From Fibrobacter sp. (GTDB lineage: Bacteria > Fibrobacterota > Fibrobacteria > Fibrobacterales > Fibrobacteraceae): 64,000 nucleotides of DNA. Of the stretch, positions 16,228 to 25,747 are shown one piece after another. The position numbers and the translations under genes were made by a program. Location of the stretch: NCBI GenBank assembly GCA_024399065.1, contig JAKSIB010000011.1, forward strand, positions 35,880 to 99,879, read 5' to 3'. Below the pieces are notes generated by a model. It made no database searches. It had not been told where the DNA came from and was given only the letters and a program-made list of their open reading frames with translations. How positions within the stretch are numbered: the first letter of the stretch is position 1; each line of letters begins with the position of its first letter.

Positions 16228-17259
16228 CTACACAATAGCCACTTTAATCACGCCGTCCAGTTTGTTTTCGAAGATGCGGTAGGCTTCTTCAATGTCCTGC
16301 AAGGGGAACTTGTGGGTAATTAGCGGGGTGGTGTCGATTTTTCCCTGCTCAATGAGGGAGAGAATTTCGGCGCAGTCGCAGCCGTCTACACCGCCGGTTT
16401 TGAAAGTGAGATTCTTGCCGTACATTTCGGGCAAGGGAAGCGTCATAGGTTTGTCGTAAAGGGCCACCACTGTCACGATGGCGTTGGGCCTTGCGTTTTC
16501 CCAAGCCATGCGGAAAGTCTCTTCGGTGCCTGCCACTTCCAGAACCACGTCAGCACCGCCATGGGCACTTTCACTTTGCACCACCGTGCCACATTCCTCC
16601 GGCGTAGTCACAATCACCTGAGGATAATGCTTGCGCACAAATTCACGGCGGGCTTCGTCCTTTTCGCAAACGATAATCTTTTGTGGATTCTTCAGCATCA
16701 CGCAAAGCAGCGTGCAAATGCCCGTGGGGCCAGCGCCAATAATCAGCACCGTATCCTCGGTCTTGATTTCAGAAATGCGGGCGGCCCAGAAACCTGTAGC
16801 CAGCACATCTCCTACAAAAAGCGCCTGCTCGTCGCTGACGGAATCAGGAATCCTGTTCAGGCCCTGATCTGCAAAAGGCACCCGCACAAATTCCGTCTGG
16901 CCGCCATCAATGCGGCAGCCCAAAGCCCAGCCGCCGTTCTTGTCGGTACAATTGTTCACGAAACCATTCTTGCAGAAAAAACATTCCCCGCAGAAAGTTT
17001 CCACATTCACCGTCACGCGGTCGCCCACCTTCACATTCTTCACGTCAGCACCGACGGATTCCACCACGCCCACCATCTCATGGCCTACGGTAATTCCCGG
17101 CACCGCCCGGGGCACAGAACCATGCTTAATGTGCAAGTCACTGGTACAGATGCTCCCCATGGTCACACGGACAATGGCATCCCTCGGGCCCTGCAATTCA
17201 GGCTTCGGCTTTTCTACCAGTTCAAATTTCTTATGCTCTTTATAAACGTAGGCTTTCAT
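16228..17259 (-). CDS. Zinc-dependent alcohol dehydrogenase (medium-chain)
   Basis: The 343-residue enzyme (start MKAYVYKEHK at 17259; a longer frame starts at 17301 but would overlap the neighbour) has the medium-chain dehydrogenase pattern. The catalytic zinc ligands lie in GSICTSDLHIKHG and TVGHEMVG, the structural zinc loop is CGECFFCKNGFVNNC, and the Rossmann signature is VLIIGAGPTGI. It oxidises an alcohol or polyol with NAD(P)+; the substrate is not shown. No RBS stands out. It lies 10 bases after the nitroreductase gene, so the two are probably co-transcribed. Confidence 0.9.
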   Translation of the reverse strand: MKAYVYKEHKKFELVEKPKPELQGPRDAIVRVTMGSICTSDLHIKHGSVPRAVPGITVGHEMVGVVESVGADVKNVKVGDRVTVNVETFCGECFFCKNGFVNNCTDKNGGWALGCRIDGGQTEFVRVPFADQGLNRIPDSVSDEQALFVGDVLATGFWAARISEIKTEDTVLIIGAGPTGICTLLCVMLKNPQKIIVCEKDEARREFVRKHYPQVIVTTPEECGTVVQSESAHGGADVVLEVAGTEETFRMAWENARPNAIVTVVALYDKPMTLPLPEMYGKNLTFKTGGVDGCDCAEILSLIEQGKIDTTPLITHKFPLQDIEEAYRIFENKLDGVIKVAIV

Positions 17260-17269
17260 GATTTGGAAT

Positions 17270-17920
17270 TTAGAATACTTTTCGTTCGGCACCCAGCTCA
17301 AAGAAGTACTTGGTAATGCCCAAGTCCACCTTGGTGCTTAATCCCAGTTTCAGTTTTGCTGTAACAGAATCGTCCTTGTTCAGGCGAAACTCCACGCGGC
17401 ACTGGTTCAATCCTGTGGGGGCTAAAAGCACATAGTCAATTCCCTTCTTGAACCAATCGGGAGCGGTTCCATAATCCGGGGAAATTTTTTCCGGCGTTTT
17501 CATAGGATGCTGCACACCGCTAGTTTGTCCGTAACCTAGGGCGATGACGCCAAAAACTTTTTCGCCTGGAGCAACCTTGAAGTTCTCAGTCTTTTGGAAA
17601 GTCATGGCTACAATGCAAGTGTTCAATCCTAAGGTCTGGGCGAACAAGACAATTTCTGCAGAGGCGCGGCCCACGTCCTCGGCGCATTCCTTTTGAGCCA
17701 CCAGAGCAAAAAAGTTTTTTACACCGGAAAATTTTCCATAGTGAGCCATTCGGCTGTCGAAGGCCTTCTCGTCGTTTAAAATCAGCTGAAGATGCAACCC
17801 ATAACGTTCATTCAATTCCGCAGTCTTTGCCTGGAGGGCATCCACCTGTTCCTTGGAAAGTTCTGTGGGCAGGTACTGGCGCACAGCATGACGTAATTTT
17901 ACCGCTTCTTCAAGAGTCAT
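17270..17920 (-). CDS. Nitroreductase family protein
   Basis: The product is 216 residues from the ATG at 17920, which is preceded by AAAGGAGG; a longer frame starts at 17962. It begins with LEEAVKLRHAVRQYLP, the FMN-phosphate-binding start of nitroreductases, and later has AEIVLFAQTLGLNTCIVAM and FGVIALGYG. It should be a cytoplasmic FMN enzyme using NAD(P)H; the physiological substrate is unknown. It is the first gene of a two-gene unit with the alcohol dehydrogenase. Confidence 0.88.
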   Translation of the reverse strand: MTLEEAVKLRHAVRQYLPTELSKEQVDALQAKTAELNERYGLHLQLILNDEKAFDSRMAHYGKFSGVKNFFALVAQKECAEDVGRASAEIVLFAQTLGLNTCIVAMTFQKTENFKVAPGEKVFGVIALGYGQTSGVQHPMKTPEKISPDYGTAPDWFKKGIDYVLLAPTGLNQCRVEFRLNKDDSVTAKLKLGLSTKVDLGITKYFFELGAERKVF

Positions 17921-18057
17921 AAAACCTCCTTTTTGAACAAATTTAATATACAAATGGAACACTTCACTGATTAGACTTTGCTACTACCCTTTTTTTTCTC
18001 CTACTATTTATACATTTGATCTATCTATGTTTCTCATCAGATAAAAACACCATCCCC

Positions 18058-18915
18058 ATGAAGTTTTTTCTCCTTCCTATTATCGTAATATTGTGCGCAA
18101 GTACACTATTTGCAGACGACACTTCCTTTGAAAAGAAATGGAGCATCAGGGGGCTCATAGATTACAACTATTTTTCGCAGTCAACAGAAGGCTATAACAA
18201 GACCATGCACTCGAGCCGCCCCGTGGAGGTAGGTTTAGGCCTGGGCTACAAGGACTTCGTCTTTGACGTCAGATATGCGCTGCCATTTACCGCAAGTAAG
18301 AGCAAAAGCTCCGCCGCAAATTTTGATTTCGCATCATCATTCTTTCCCAAAAGTTTGTGGATTGACGCATGGTTAAATATCTGCAGCGGGTTTAACGCAG
18401 GTGGCCAGGATACAACCGACATTACAGACACAATTGTCTCACTGGACCTCACCCTTGTCAACTATGGCGCAAAAGTTCTATACACCACGAACCCCTTGCA
18501 CACTCCTCGAGCTCCCTACTTTTTAGATCGCCGGCAAAAAACGTCTGGCTACAGCTTTATGGTGGGCGGTTCGATCCAACGTACAAGACTGCGTAGCAGA
18601 GACAGCATCCTGAATTTCAAAGACAGGACAGTGGACTATATCGGCCCCGTAGAAGGAGCATCCTACACTCATTTGTTTGCAAATCCCCTCTACTTTGTAA
18701 ACATCACTGGACTTTTGGGAGAATACCTTAGCTACCAGGAACAAAAAGGCAAATTCGGTTACGCCCAAAACGCAAGTATCAAGGCAGCCTACGGTTACAT
18801 CGGCGACGATTGGGCTTGGAACATCACTCTCGGCTTCGAGGCAACCATCGGACTCATCAATCAAGAAACTCAAGCTCACGGGTTCTTCAAGATTCTTGGG
18901 ATTCGCCGTTTTTAA
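18058..18915 (+). CDS. Outer-membrane beta-barrel protein, DUF4421-like
   Basis: The 285-residue protein has a signal peptide (MKFFLLPIIVILCASTLFAD) and alternating hydrophobic strands, ending in ILGIRRF, which is typical of an outer-membrane barrel. It resembles the protein at 41566 (shared APYFLDR motif, SRPVEVGLGLGYKDFVFDVRYA versus NRPIDFGIGFGLSD, and a terminal RRF/KRF). Both look like the DUF4421 family. The ATG at 18058 was chosen because the signal peptide begins there. Function is unknown. Confidence 0.72.
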   Translation: MKFFLLPIIVILCASTLFADDTSFEKKWSIRGLIDYNYFSQSTEGYNKTMHSSRPVEVGLGLGYKDFVFDVRYALPFTASKSKSSAANFDFASSFFPKSLWIDAWLNICSGFNAGGQDTTDITDTIVSLDLTLVNYGAKVLYTTNPLHTPRAPYFLDRRQKTSGYSFMVGGSIQRTRLRSRDSILNFKDRTVDYIGPVEGASYTHLFANPLYFVNITGLLGEYLSYQEQKGKFGYAQNASIKAAYGYIGDDWAWNITLGFEATIGLINQETQAHGFFKILGIRRF

Positions 18916-19254
18916 TCCATCACCAAAAACAAATTTCTCCGTTTTTGTTTTAGGCAAAATTAAATACGCAACTCCATCATCTAGATATTCATTTTCATAA
19001 TCAAAAGTTGATAAGCCGCTGTCCCCTATCATCCCTATAGATAGTTTGACATTTTCTTTATAAAAACTTTTTAGTTCTAAATATTCACCAGATTCAATAC
19101 CATCATTTAACGAAGCTAAATAGTTTTCAATTTGGCAAGCGATTGTGTGACAATCTCCATTAGGAGCAAAAGGAACAATTATGGCATATCGTCCATCAAT
19201 GGTTACACACAACTTCCCTAATGGCGTGACAAGTCCCATCTTAAACCATCTCAA
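18916..19254 (-). pseudogene. Remnant of an unrecognised gene, 3' end lost
   Basis: A frame of about 113 codons with realistic composition (LGKLCVTIDGRYAIIVPFAP, YLASLNDGIESGEY, DGVAYLILPKTKTE) runs tail first into the beta-barrel gene, and its reading then continues antisense through that gene. It has a lower GC content than its neighbours. Its true end has probably been cut away. I do not recognise a family. Confidence 0.45.
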
Positions 19255-19272
19255 ACATCACGAACTTTTCCT

Positions 19273-19356
19273 TCATGGAAATCTTCCCCAACTAGCCGCG
19301 CAGCCCTTACCCGCGACGTCCTTCACAAATTTCCAGAGCGGTTCGTATTTACTCAT
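19273..19356 (-). pseudogene. Fragment of a small-protein gene (MSKYEPLWKF start)
   Basis: A 27-codon frame starts MSKYEPLWKFVKDVAG and then stops. Small cytosolic proteins of 80-100 residues often begin with MSKYEPLW, so this appears to be the 5' remnant of one. It sits between the hydrolase stop and the other remnant. Confidence 0.4.
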
Positions 19357-19368
19357 AAATCAAATGCG

Positions 19369-20247
19369 CTATATTGCTTCAAATTTCTTCGTGACTCTTG
19401 CCGCGAACTGCACTTCCTCAAAATCATCCAACTGCAAACTGTCCACAAAGCTCTGAATTAAGTTGTTCACAATTTCAGGTGCATCGGTATTGGAATTATG
19501 GCCCGCGCCCTTGATCCATTCCAAAGGAATTCCAGTCTTTTTATGCCAAGCCTTGTTATAACGCTTGGCGGAACCTGCGGCATCCTTTTCACCGCAAATC
19601 AGCAAAGCCGGGCAACAGATTTCATAAGGCAAGTTCGCCGCAATACCATCGGCCAACATTCTATAGCCATGGCCAGCTAATTTCGCATAACGGTCCTGAT
19701 TACCATCGTAGATCATCATCATATCGAGCATCAGCTTGCGGCCATATTCCGTTGTGGCAACACCCTCGGAGCCAGCCTTTAAAAGTTTAGCCCAAGGATA
19801 CCAGCGATAAACCGGTTCCATAAATCTCAAGAGGAAAAGTTCCAATCCGGTAATATACTTGCGCTGCATGGGGCAAGAGTCCACAGACACAAAGCCCTTT
19901 AAACGATCCGGGTACATTTGCATAAAAGTCTGTGCAACGTAGCCGCCCATGGACTGTCCGACAAACACGAGATTTTCAAGATGCTCGTGTGCCAAAATTT
20001 GATCCAACCAATTAGCCTTATCCATCAAGGTAAAATTCATATGGAAAGGCCAAGAAGATGCATGACCCGGGGCATCCCAGACAAACACATTGTATCTAGA
20101 TTCAAAAAACTCAATTTGTTTATCGAACAATCGATGGTCCGCCGTTAACCCCGGTAAAAAAATCAAGGAAGGCGCACCCGGGCGCACCTCATCCGAAACC
20201 CAATAATGGATATCACCATTAGGAGTTGTAAATACTTTTTCTACCAT
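19369..20247 (-). CDS. Alpha/beta hydrolase
   Basis: The 292-residue enzyme (start MVEKVFTTPNGDIHYW, chosen over a longer frame at 20286) has the alpha/beta-hydrolase core: FLPGLTADHRLFDKQI (oxyanion region), VGQSMGGYVAQTF with the nucleophile Ser, the acid in CGEKDAAGS, and His in GAGHNSNTDAPE. It acts on an ester or related substrate, which cannot be named from the sequence. It has no signal peptide. Confidence 0.85.
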   Translation of the reverse strand: MVEKVFTTPNGDIHYWVSDEVRPGAPSLIFLPGLTADHRLFDKQIEFFESRYNVFVWDAPGHASSWPFHMNFTLMDKANWLDQILAHEHLENLVFVGQSMGGYVAQTFMQMYPDRLKGFVSVDSCPMQRKYITGLELFLLRFMEPVYRWYPWAKLLKAGSEGVATTEYGRKLMLDMMMIYDGNQDRYAKLAGHGYRMLADGIAANLPYEICCPALLICGEKDAAGSAKRYNKAWHKKTGIPLEWIKGAGHNSNTDAPEIVNNLIQSFVDSLQLDDFEEVQFAARVTKKFEAI

Positions 20248-20328
20248 ACCCCGAATATATAAAAAGAATGGCAAACCGCGTTCCAAACCACCCTTTTAAT
20301 TTGTCATAATTATTTTTACATTTAGGCT

Positions 20329-20937
20329 ATGATCAAGTCTATTCTCGCCGGTTTAATGATTAGTGTAGGATGCGTAAGCTTCCTTTCCGTCGACAACAAG
20401 ATTGCAGGTACCTTCCTGTTCTCTCTCGGCCTCTACACCATTATTATTTTGAAGTTCGACCTGTTCACCGGCAAGGTGGGCTATCTTTCCACGAACCGCA
20501 CCTTGAATTACCTGAAGTACCTTGGAAAAGTTTGGCTCGGCAACCTGATCGGTTGCGTTGTTGGTGCCGCCGCCGTGGCCGCCACCCGACTGACCATTAC
20601 CACTTCCGCCTTGGTTAACGTGAAATACGCCGACAGTCTGCCCAGCCTGTTGATTCTTGGAATCTTTTGCGGCATGCTCATGTTCATCGGCGTCGAAGGT
20701 TACAAGCGCACCACCAACCCACTGATCGTTGTACTGCCTGTCATGGGATTTATCCTTTGCGGATTTGAACACTGCATTGCCGACATGTTCTACTTCGCCT
20801 TTAACTTCTTTAAGAGCGGCGTTACCTTGGCAGGCCTTGGCGACACCCTTTTGCGATTGGCATTCATTACCGTGGGCAACCTGATCGGCGGATGCCTCGT
20901 GTGCTTCGCCAGCATCAACATCCAGAAAGAAGCGTAA
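20329..20937 (+). CDS. Formate/nitrite transporter (FNT) family channel
   Basis: The 202-residue membrane protein is an FNT family member with six hydrophobic segments and the signature FCGMLMFIGVEGYKR, and GFEHCIADMFYFAFNF, the central pore helix motif. It lacks the long N-terminal region of FocA, so it is near the lower length limit. It should move formate, nitrite or another small monovalent anion across the inner membrane. It is adjacent to, but convergent with, the DUF763 gene. Confidence 0.85.
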   Translation: MIKSILAGLMISVGCVSFLSVDNKIAGTFLFSLGLYTIIILKFDLFTGKVGYLSTNRTLNYLKYLGKVWLGNLIGCVVGAAAVAATRLTITTSALVNVKYADSLPSLLILGIFCGMLMFIGVEGYKRTTNPLIVVLPVMGFILCGFEHCIADMFYFAFNFFKSGVTLAGLGDTLLRLAFITVGNLIGGCLVCFASINIQKEA

Positions 20938-20944
20938 CTTTGCG

Positions 20945-22255
20945 CTAGACAGTTTTGCCGCCCCACTCCTTGGAGTGGGCGTTTTCATGTTCAATGGTCT
21001 TGTCGAAATCGGCGAGCGGTTCGCAGTTTCGTTCCACTGCTAATTGAGTTGCATGCAAACGATTCAGGCAATCCATTTTTTCGCGGTCACCAATTTTTGC
21101 CTTTTCAATGGAGTCCCCAAGAATGCGGATGGACTCGTCGTAGACTCTGCAAGGCACAGGGAAGGGATGGCCATCTTTACCGCCATGGGCAAAGGAATAA
21201 CGGGCAGGATCTCGGAACCTGGAAGGCGTTCCATTAATGACTTCACTGACGAGGGTCAACGATTGTAATGTGCGGGGGCCAAGTCCCGGAGTCAAAAGCA
21301 AGCTTTCAAAATCGCTGGGATCCGATTCGTAGGCCGTTGCTAGCACTGCTCCTAGGCGTTTCAAATCCACATCTTCTGCGTGGACTTCATGTCGTGCGGG
21401 CATAATGCAGTCGCGACTAGAATTTACGAGAATAGGATCGCGGGCACCGCTAAAAATCAAGTCCTGCGCAGAACTGCCCACAAGATCGTGCGACGAATCT
21501 GCCGGCGCAAACATGTCCATCTGAGGCGACACGATGATAGAAGAGCTTGGCTGCACAATCTGACGAATCTCACGCATCACACGGTCGGGATTTTCGCGGG
21601 ACAATTCCAGAATCGAACCGCGAGTACTGCGGGCATTCTGATCCGTCAAATTCAAAATCTCTCCGCGGTTCTCCCCCACAATTGCCGTATGAGGATTTTC
21701 CACAAAAGATCTCAAGTTGGCAGAACACCAATGGTAACGTCTAGCAGCGCGAGCATCTGTATTCATGCCCTGCTGCACCACAGCCCAGTCGCCTTCATCC
21801 GTCACAATAAAGTTGTGCTGATAAAGTTGAAAACCGTCCTGTACCGCGGTGCCGTCCACCTTGGCGCAAAGGCGGCTTGTGCGCGACAAGAAATTTCCGT
21901 CCACACCGGTTCTATCACCAATCTGCAAAAGTTCCGTAGGTGTCTCGCGGGAGAACTTTCCGCGACCACCACACACGTAAATTCCGAGATCATTCGCAAT
22001 AGGATTCAAACCACGCTTCAGCGCATACATGACGCTAGTGGTGATTCCGGAAGAATGCCAATCCATTCCCAGCACAGCACCAAAGGACTGAAACCAAAGA
22101 GGATCACTTAAACGTACAAGGAATTCCTTCTTGCCATAATTTTCAACAATGGATTCTGCAATCAATCTTCCCAAGTCTCGCATACGGTCCGCGAGCCAGC
22201 GAGGCACTGTACCCGTATGCAAAGGAAGATCGGCAACACCTGTACGTTTCGGCAT
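20945..22255 (-). CDS. DUF763 domain-containing protein
   Basis: The 436-residue protein matches DUF763: PLHTGTVPRWLADRM, YGKKEFLVRLSDPLWFQSFG, VLGMDWHSSGITTSVMYALK and LTPGLGPRTLQSL (a helix-hairpin-helix-like stretch about residue 322). The family is usually linked to DNA repair, but no activity has been shown as far as I recall. A region of low similarity (about 235-300) contains several Ser-Ser/Asp patterns. It is a stand-alone gene with a stop 8 bases from the FNT stop. Confidence 0.88.
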   Translation of the reverse strand: MPKRTGVADLPLHTGTVPRWLADRMRDLGRLIAESIVENYGKKEFLVRLSDPLWFQSFGAVLGMDWHSSGITTSVMYALKRGLNPIANDLGIYVCGGRGKFSRETPTELLQIGDRTGVDGNFLSRTSRLCAKVDGTAVQDGFQLYQHNFIVTDEGDWAVVQQGMNTDARAARRYHWCSANLRSFVENPHTAIVGENRGEILNLTDQNARSTRGSILELSRENPDRVMREIRQIVQPSSSIIVSPQMDMFAPADSSHDLVGSSAQDLIFSGARDPILVNSSRDCIMPARHEVHAEDVDLKRLGAVLATAYESDPSDFESLLLTPGLGPRTLQSLTLVSEVINGTPSRFRDPARYSFAHGGKDGHPFPVPCRVYDESIRILGDSIEKAKIGDREKMDCLNRLHATQLAVERNCEPLADFDKTIEHENAHSKEWGGKTV

Positions 22256-22285
22256 AATCCAATTTTAGAAATTTAACAACTGCCG

Positions 22286-24274
22286 TTACCTGAAAATTGC
22301 AACAAACTTGTCGCCATCCTTGGGAGAAACCAATCGCGGATTTTCAGTAGAGCCATCAGACCAACTCTTGAAAATACCAGCGCTTCCAACAGCTTCCAGC
22401 AGCATATCGTTCCCGCTGAAGAATGTTCCAGTATAATTGACGCGGGGCAGTTTCATTCCATCAATGGTCACTGAACCATTTCCTTCTGCTCCGACAGTTA
22501 CTGTAATATCGGCACCAAGACCAAATTCCTTACGATATTCTTCGCGAAGAGATTCAGTTCTACCCTTGGCATTTTTCAAAATGTAGTCACCACGCCTGTC
22601 GAAGCCGCATCCTAAATCATAATAGAACCCGCAATAATTTCTAGGGAATTTCTGCATGTCCCTGGTAATTTCCGCATCCGGAATTTGAGCATTCAAATTT
22701 GCGACAGAAGCGACCAAGCGATCATAGGTTAAATAATCGTTCATCATGACAGCGCCATGATTGACAAACATTCTTGAGAAATGCGGATTAGCACGAAGCT
22801 TGATGAATATGTTCGCAAAGAATCCCGGACCGGTTCTATCTTCGGGACTGGATGCCGATACTCGAGAATTTCGAATCCATGCAAACATACCACCCGTATT
22901 TCTTTGGAAATCGCTACTGACCCACTTCCAGCCGAGACTCTGGTCTGTATCAAACAACATGAACTTGAACGGCTGTCCCGGAGAACGCCAAGCACGAACG
23001 TTATTACTGGGCCAGTCTGCATTCTGCAAATAGAACTGAGCAGCAATATAGTCGGCATAATTGCCTACGTCCATCATGGTCTTAACTTTGTCGTAGTTTA
23101 CGTTACTGGAACCACCAAAATTATTGCTTCCTATAAAGTCAAGAAGTGCTTTGTATTGAGAACCGTCGCCAGCAACTGGAGTCACAACATCTTTCTTTTG
23201 CTTGATGACTTCAACGGTGTTATTGTCGATACCATAATTAGTTTCTACAAAATGTTCATTCAGTCTTTCACGCATGTCGTGAATGCCGTAATATTCGCCA
23301 TTGTAGAAAACCACAACCTGTCGGCTTCGCTGGTAATCCACAGAAGAGCCTTCCACGATAGCGGTCATGGCAGGGTCACCAATGTAATCGCCTACATAAC
23401 GGTTACCACTGTTACGAAGATTGAATCCTCTAAACTTGTTCACTTCCGGACGGGTAGCAAACAAGGGATACTTCAATTTTTTGGCGTTATATTGCTTTTT
23501 GATTTTGACACCTACAGGCTTTTTGGGATAGGTGCGGCTGTAATTACCCATCAAACCGATTCCAGCATCAACTTCCCAGGCCTTGCCGTCACTGCGGCTG
23601 CCATTCTCAAAAAATTCCACATGAATAGGATCTTCAGTTTCATCCATCAATCCCGGGCACCCATAAGGATCCGCACCTTCACAATCTCTGGTATCTACAT
23701 AGACACGAGAGAAGAAGCTGGGGTTCACACTAATTGCCACCACAGGCATGGAAACAGATTCATTGATGAAATAAGTCTGGGTTGCCCAACGTACCGCAGC
23801 ACCATCCTTAAATTCAGCACAACGAACTACAGTATTCTTTTCAATAGCCAGTGGTTCCAAAAATTCAGCGGATTCTTCCGACGGTTCGGCACCATTCGTT
23901 TCACAACGAATAGTCCCACCCTGAGTCGGTGCAGGAGCCGGAATCACTAAGCCAGAATAGAAACCTGCGGGCGGCAAAAGTACCGGATCCGAATTGACAG
24001 GTTCTTCATCTTCTTCGTCTTTTGCATCGGGAGAACCCATTGAATCGCCTTTAGCGGATTCCGTTTCCTTCTGTACCAAATCTTTCAGATACCATGAGAA
24101 AAGAGAATCTGATTGAAGAATACTATCAGGAATACCAAGGCTATCCAAATCAAAAACAAAGGAGCCTTCGGGGCTATCAACTTGGACAACATAGGAATCT
24201 TCTCCACTACAAGCAGAGAAAATAGCGGAAACAAGTCCCGCAGCAAACATGATTTTGACAAAACCTTTCATCAT
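22286..24274 (-). CDS. CotH kinase family lipoprotein
   Basis: The 662-residue protein has a lipoprotein signal (AAGLVSAIFSACSGED), a short linker, a chitobiase/beta-hexosaminidase C-terminal-like module (about 95-170), then a CotH domain (about 185-590). Signature stretches are FRGFNLRNSGNR, YNGEYYGIHDMRERLN and FMLFDTDQSLGWKW. A Gly-rich beta module (VTVGAEGNGSVTIDG) ends the protein. CotH proteins are atypical kinases known from spore coats and cellulosomal proteins. Here it is probably anchored at the cell surface of a Gram-negative cell. Target proteins are unknown. The start is at the first of two Met codons without a clear RBS. Confidence 0.87.
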   Translation of the reverse strand: MMKGFVKIMFAAGLVSAIFSACSGEDSYVVQVDSPEGSFVFDLDSLGIPDSILQSDSLFSWYLKDLVQKETESAKGDSMGSPDAKDEEDEEPVNSDPVLLPPAGFYSGLVIPAPAPTQGGTIRCETNGAEPSEESAEFLEPLAIEKNTVVRCAEFKDGAAVRWATQTYFINESVSMPVVAISVNPSFFSRVYVDTRDCEGADPYGCPGLMDETEDPIHVEFFENGSRSDGKAWEVDAGIGLMGNYSRTYPKKPVGVKIKKQYNAKKLKYPLFATRPEVNKFRGFNLRNSGNRYVGDYIGDPAMTAIVEGSSVDYQRSRQVVVFYNGEYYGIHDMRERLNEHFVETNYGIDNNTVEVIKQKKDVVTPVAGDGSQYKALLDFIGSNNFGGSSNVNYDKVKTMMDVGNYADYIAAQFYLQNADWPSNNVRAWRSPGQPFKFMLFDTDQSLGWKWVSSDFQRNTGGMFAWIRNSRVSASSPEDRTGPGFFANIFIKLRANPHFSRMFVNHGAVMMNDYLTYDRLVASVANLNAQIPDAEITRDMQKFPRNYCGFYYDLGCGFDRRGDYILKNAKGRTESLREEYRKEFGLGADITVTVGAEGNGSVTIDGMKLPRVNYTGTFFSGNDMLLEAVGSAGIFKSWSDGSTENPRLVSPKDGDKFVAIFR

Positions 24275-24402
24275 TATTAAAGATAATTATTTTAAATAAA
24301 CTAATGAATATTTATTTTTACAATAGGAGTTTAATCACATCCCGCCACTAGTAAGACTCCTAGGTGTTGGTTTATTTCTATTTTCTGGTCGAAAATAACC
24401 CA

Positions 24403-25692
24403 ATGCACACTATGAAAGTTCAAGACCGTTTTTTAAAGTACGTTAGCTTTACTACCACTTCCGACGAGACTTCTGAATCCTGCCCCAGTACGGATTGCCA
24501 ATTTGCGCTGGGCAAATACCTTGCGCAGGAACTGGCCGAAATTGGCCTTCAGCAGGTAAAGATTGACGAGAACTGCTACGTGTACGGTTTGCTGCCCGCA
24601 ACCGCTGGCCACGAAGACGATACCCCCATCGGCTTCATTAGCCACATGGATACATCTCCGGATTTTTCCGGCGTAAATCCCAAGCCCCAAATTATTGAAA
24701 ACTACGATGGCAACGATGTGGTGTTGAAAGGCTCTGGCGCGATTTTGAAAGTTACCGATTTTCCCACTTTGAAAACTTTGAAGGGACGTACCCTCATCAC
24801 CACCGATGGCACCACTTTACTGGGCGCCGATGACAAGGCAGGCATCGCAGAAATCGTCACCGCCATTGAAGAGTTGGTGGAAACGGATCGCCATGCAGAA
24901 AGCCGCGGTTACGAAAACTTGAATGGCCACGGGGACATTTGGGTTTGCTTTACTCCAGACGAAGAAATCGGCCGCGGTGCCGACAAGGTGGACCTCGAAT
25001 ATTTCAAGGCCAAGTACGCCTACACTGTAGACGGTGGCTATGAAGGCGACATCGCCTACGAAAACTTCAACGCCGCTAGCGCCAAGTTTATGATTCACGG
25101 CAAGAGCGTTCATCCCGGCGAAGCAAAGGGCATCATGAAGAATGCAAGCCTCATGGCTGCAGAAATCGCCATGGCGCTCCCTGCCGACGAAACCCCCGCC
25201 ACCACCGAAGGCCATCAGGGTTTTTATCACCTGACGGACATGAAGGGCGACGTGGAAAATGCAACCCTCTGGTACATCGTCCGCGATCACGACAAGAAGC
25301 GCTTTGAAGAACGCCAAGAATTCCTGCGCAAGATTGCCGCAGAGTTCAACGCAAAATTCGGCGGCACCGCTTTCGCAGACGCAGATAAGAACCGCGCCGG
25401 CGGCAACATTGTTGAACTGGAATTAAAGCATTCCTATAGCAACATGCTGGAAGTCATCGAGAAGTGCCCGGAAGTTTTAGAGCGCGCCCGTGCCGCCATC
25501 GAGGCAGTGGGCGTCGAGCCCGTCAGCGAACCTGTCCGCGGCGGAACCGATGGAGCCAAGCTCAGCTTCATGGGTCTCCCCTGCCCCAACCTGGGCACCG
25601 GCGGCTACGGCTATCACGGTCCCTTCGAACACGTTACCGTCGAAGGCATGGAAGCTGTTGTGAAAATTATCAAGAAGATTTCGTTGAGTTAA
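24403..25692 (+). CDS. pepT: Peptidase T (tripeptide aminopeptidase)
   Basis: The 429-residue M20B peptidase releases N-terminal residues from tripeptides in the cytoplasm. Metal and catalytic residues can be read: H81 and D83 in SHMDTSPD, D143 in LGADDKAG, E187/E188 in TPDEEIGRG, D210 in YTVDGG and H405 in GYGYHGPFE. The start at 24403 (MHTMKVQDRF) is not backed by a good RBS; 24412 is also possible, and a longer frame from 24364 is unlikely. It precedes the MMPL transporter by 55 bases and could be co-transcribed with it. Confidence 0.93.
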   Translation: MHTMKVQDRFLKYVSFTTTSDETSESCPSTDCQFALGKYLAQELAEIGLQQVKIDENCYVYGLLPATAGHEDDTPIGFISHMDTSPDFSGVNPKPQIIENYDGNDVVLKGSGAILKVTDFPTLKTLKGRTLITTDGTTLLGADDKAGIAEIVTAIEELVETDRHAESRGYENLNGHGDIWVCFTPDEEIGRGADKVDLEYFKAKYAYTVDGGYEGDIAYENFNAASAKFMIHGKSVHPGEAKGIMKNASLMAAEIAMALPADETPATTEGHQGFYHLTDMKGDVENATLWYIVRDHDKKRFEERQEFLRKIAAEFNAKFGGTAFADADKNRAGGNIVELELKHSYSNMLEVIEKCPEVLERARAAIEAVGVEPVSEPVRGGTDGAKLSFMGLPCPNLGTGGYGYHGPFEHVTVEGMEAVVKIIKKISLS

Positions 25693-25747
25693 TCGCCAAC
25701 GAATTTTCGTGTTTGGGTTCCGATATATTTTCAAGTTTTGACATTCT

